The position numbers and the translations under genes are program-made. Under the pieces are notes generated by a model. It ran no database searches. It worked only from the letters and a program-made list of their open reading frames with translations, and was not told the DNA's origin. From NCBI GenBank assembly GCA_041747855.1, contig JBGTEJ010000020.1, forward strand, positions 1 to 12,226: a DNA stretch of 12,226 bases, written 5' to 3'. Position 1 is the first letter of the stretch. Each line of letters starts with the position of its first letter. This DNA is from ZC4RG35 sp041747855 (GTDB lineage: Bacteria > Actinomycetota > Acidimicrobiia > Spongiisociales > ZC4RG35). Shown in pieces: positions 12,156 to 12,226 of this stretch.

Positions 12156-12226
12156 ATGCCCCCCTCATCCATCCGTAATGTCGCGCTCGTCGCGCATGTC
12201 GACCATGGCAAGACCACCCTGGTCGA
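12156..12226 (+). CDS. typA: TypA/BipA ribosome-associated GTPase, N-terminal fragment
   Basis: Only 23 codons are present before the window ends. They read MPPSSIRNVALVAHVDHGKT and continue with Thr-Leu-Val. The IRNxAxxAHVDHGKTTLV block, with the G1 loop AHVDHGKT, is characteristic of TypA/BipA. LepA, a close paralogue, normally has AHIDHGKSTL, so TypA is favoured. TypA is a translational GTPase that binds the ribosome and supports growth under stress and in the cold. GTG 12153 is in frame directly before the ATG and could be the start. Confidence 0.85.
   Translation, partial: MPPSSIRNVALVAHVDHGKTTLV

Overview
The window looks like chromosomal DNA of a high-G+C actinobacterium (Actinomycetota). 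The evidence is a WhiB-family iron-sulfur regulator, a Bpa/PafE-type proteasome activator (a partner of the actinobacterial 20S proteasome), frequent GTG/TTG starts, TANNNT-type -10 boxes, and a Tad pilus locus with no outer-membrane secretin. Placement in a class such as Acidimicrobiia is only an impression. I see no IS element, CRISPR array, tRNA, rRNA or phage gene.

Layout. (1) 1-327, minus: 5' part of sdhC, the cytochrome b subunit of succinate dehydrogenase, cut by the window edge. (2) 506-781, plus: a whiB gene behind a promoter whose start region carries a perfect 14-bp palindrome. (3) 788-1237, minus: bpa, tail to tail with whiB. (4) 1313-1900 and 1911-3053, plus: a YjdF/VanZ-like membrane protein followed by an MthK-like RCK potassium channel with a non-standard filter and an apparent internal start for a soluble RCK subunit. 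(5) 3066-4363, minus: an ECF sigma factor and, 2 nt behind it, a one-TM putative anti-sigma protein. (6) 4469-4693, plus: a small excisionase/BldC-like winged HTH protein with its own promoter and inverted repeat. (7) 4776-5312, minus: an unrecognised protein that appears to hold two Sm-like/SH3-like barrels. (8) 5361-11557, plus: a nine-gene Tad/Flp pilus operon in the order cpaB/rcpC-like, tadZ, tadA, tadB, tadC, flp-like pilin, two tadE-like pseudopilins, tadG-like. Most genes overlap by 4-11 nt. (9) 11619-12122, plus: an unknown four-TM protein. (10) 12156 to the end, plus: 5' end of typA/bipA, possibly leaderless.

How the parts fit. TadA (hexameric ATPase), TadB/TadC (inner-membrane platform), TadZ (polar localisation) and the CpaB-like SAF protein form the machine. 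The small pilin and three pseudopilin-like proteins are its substrates. The prepilin peptidase is not in the window and must be encoded elsewhere. The pilin has the only separate, strong ribosome binding site in the 3' half of the operon. The three pseudopilins start on TTG or GTG codons that overlap the previous stop codon, an arrangement that would keep them scarce relative to the pilin.

Most interesting points: the RCK channel's in-frame internal start (as in archaeal MthK) combined with a GRGD filter, the palindromes at the whiB and HTH promoters, the four-codon ORF overlapping the sdhC start, and the Sm-like gene that diverges from the pilus operon.
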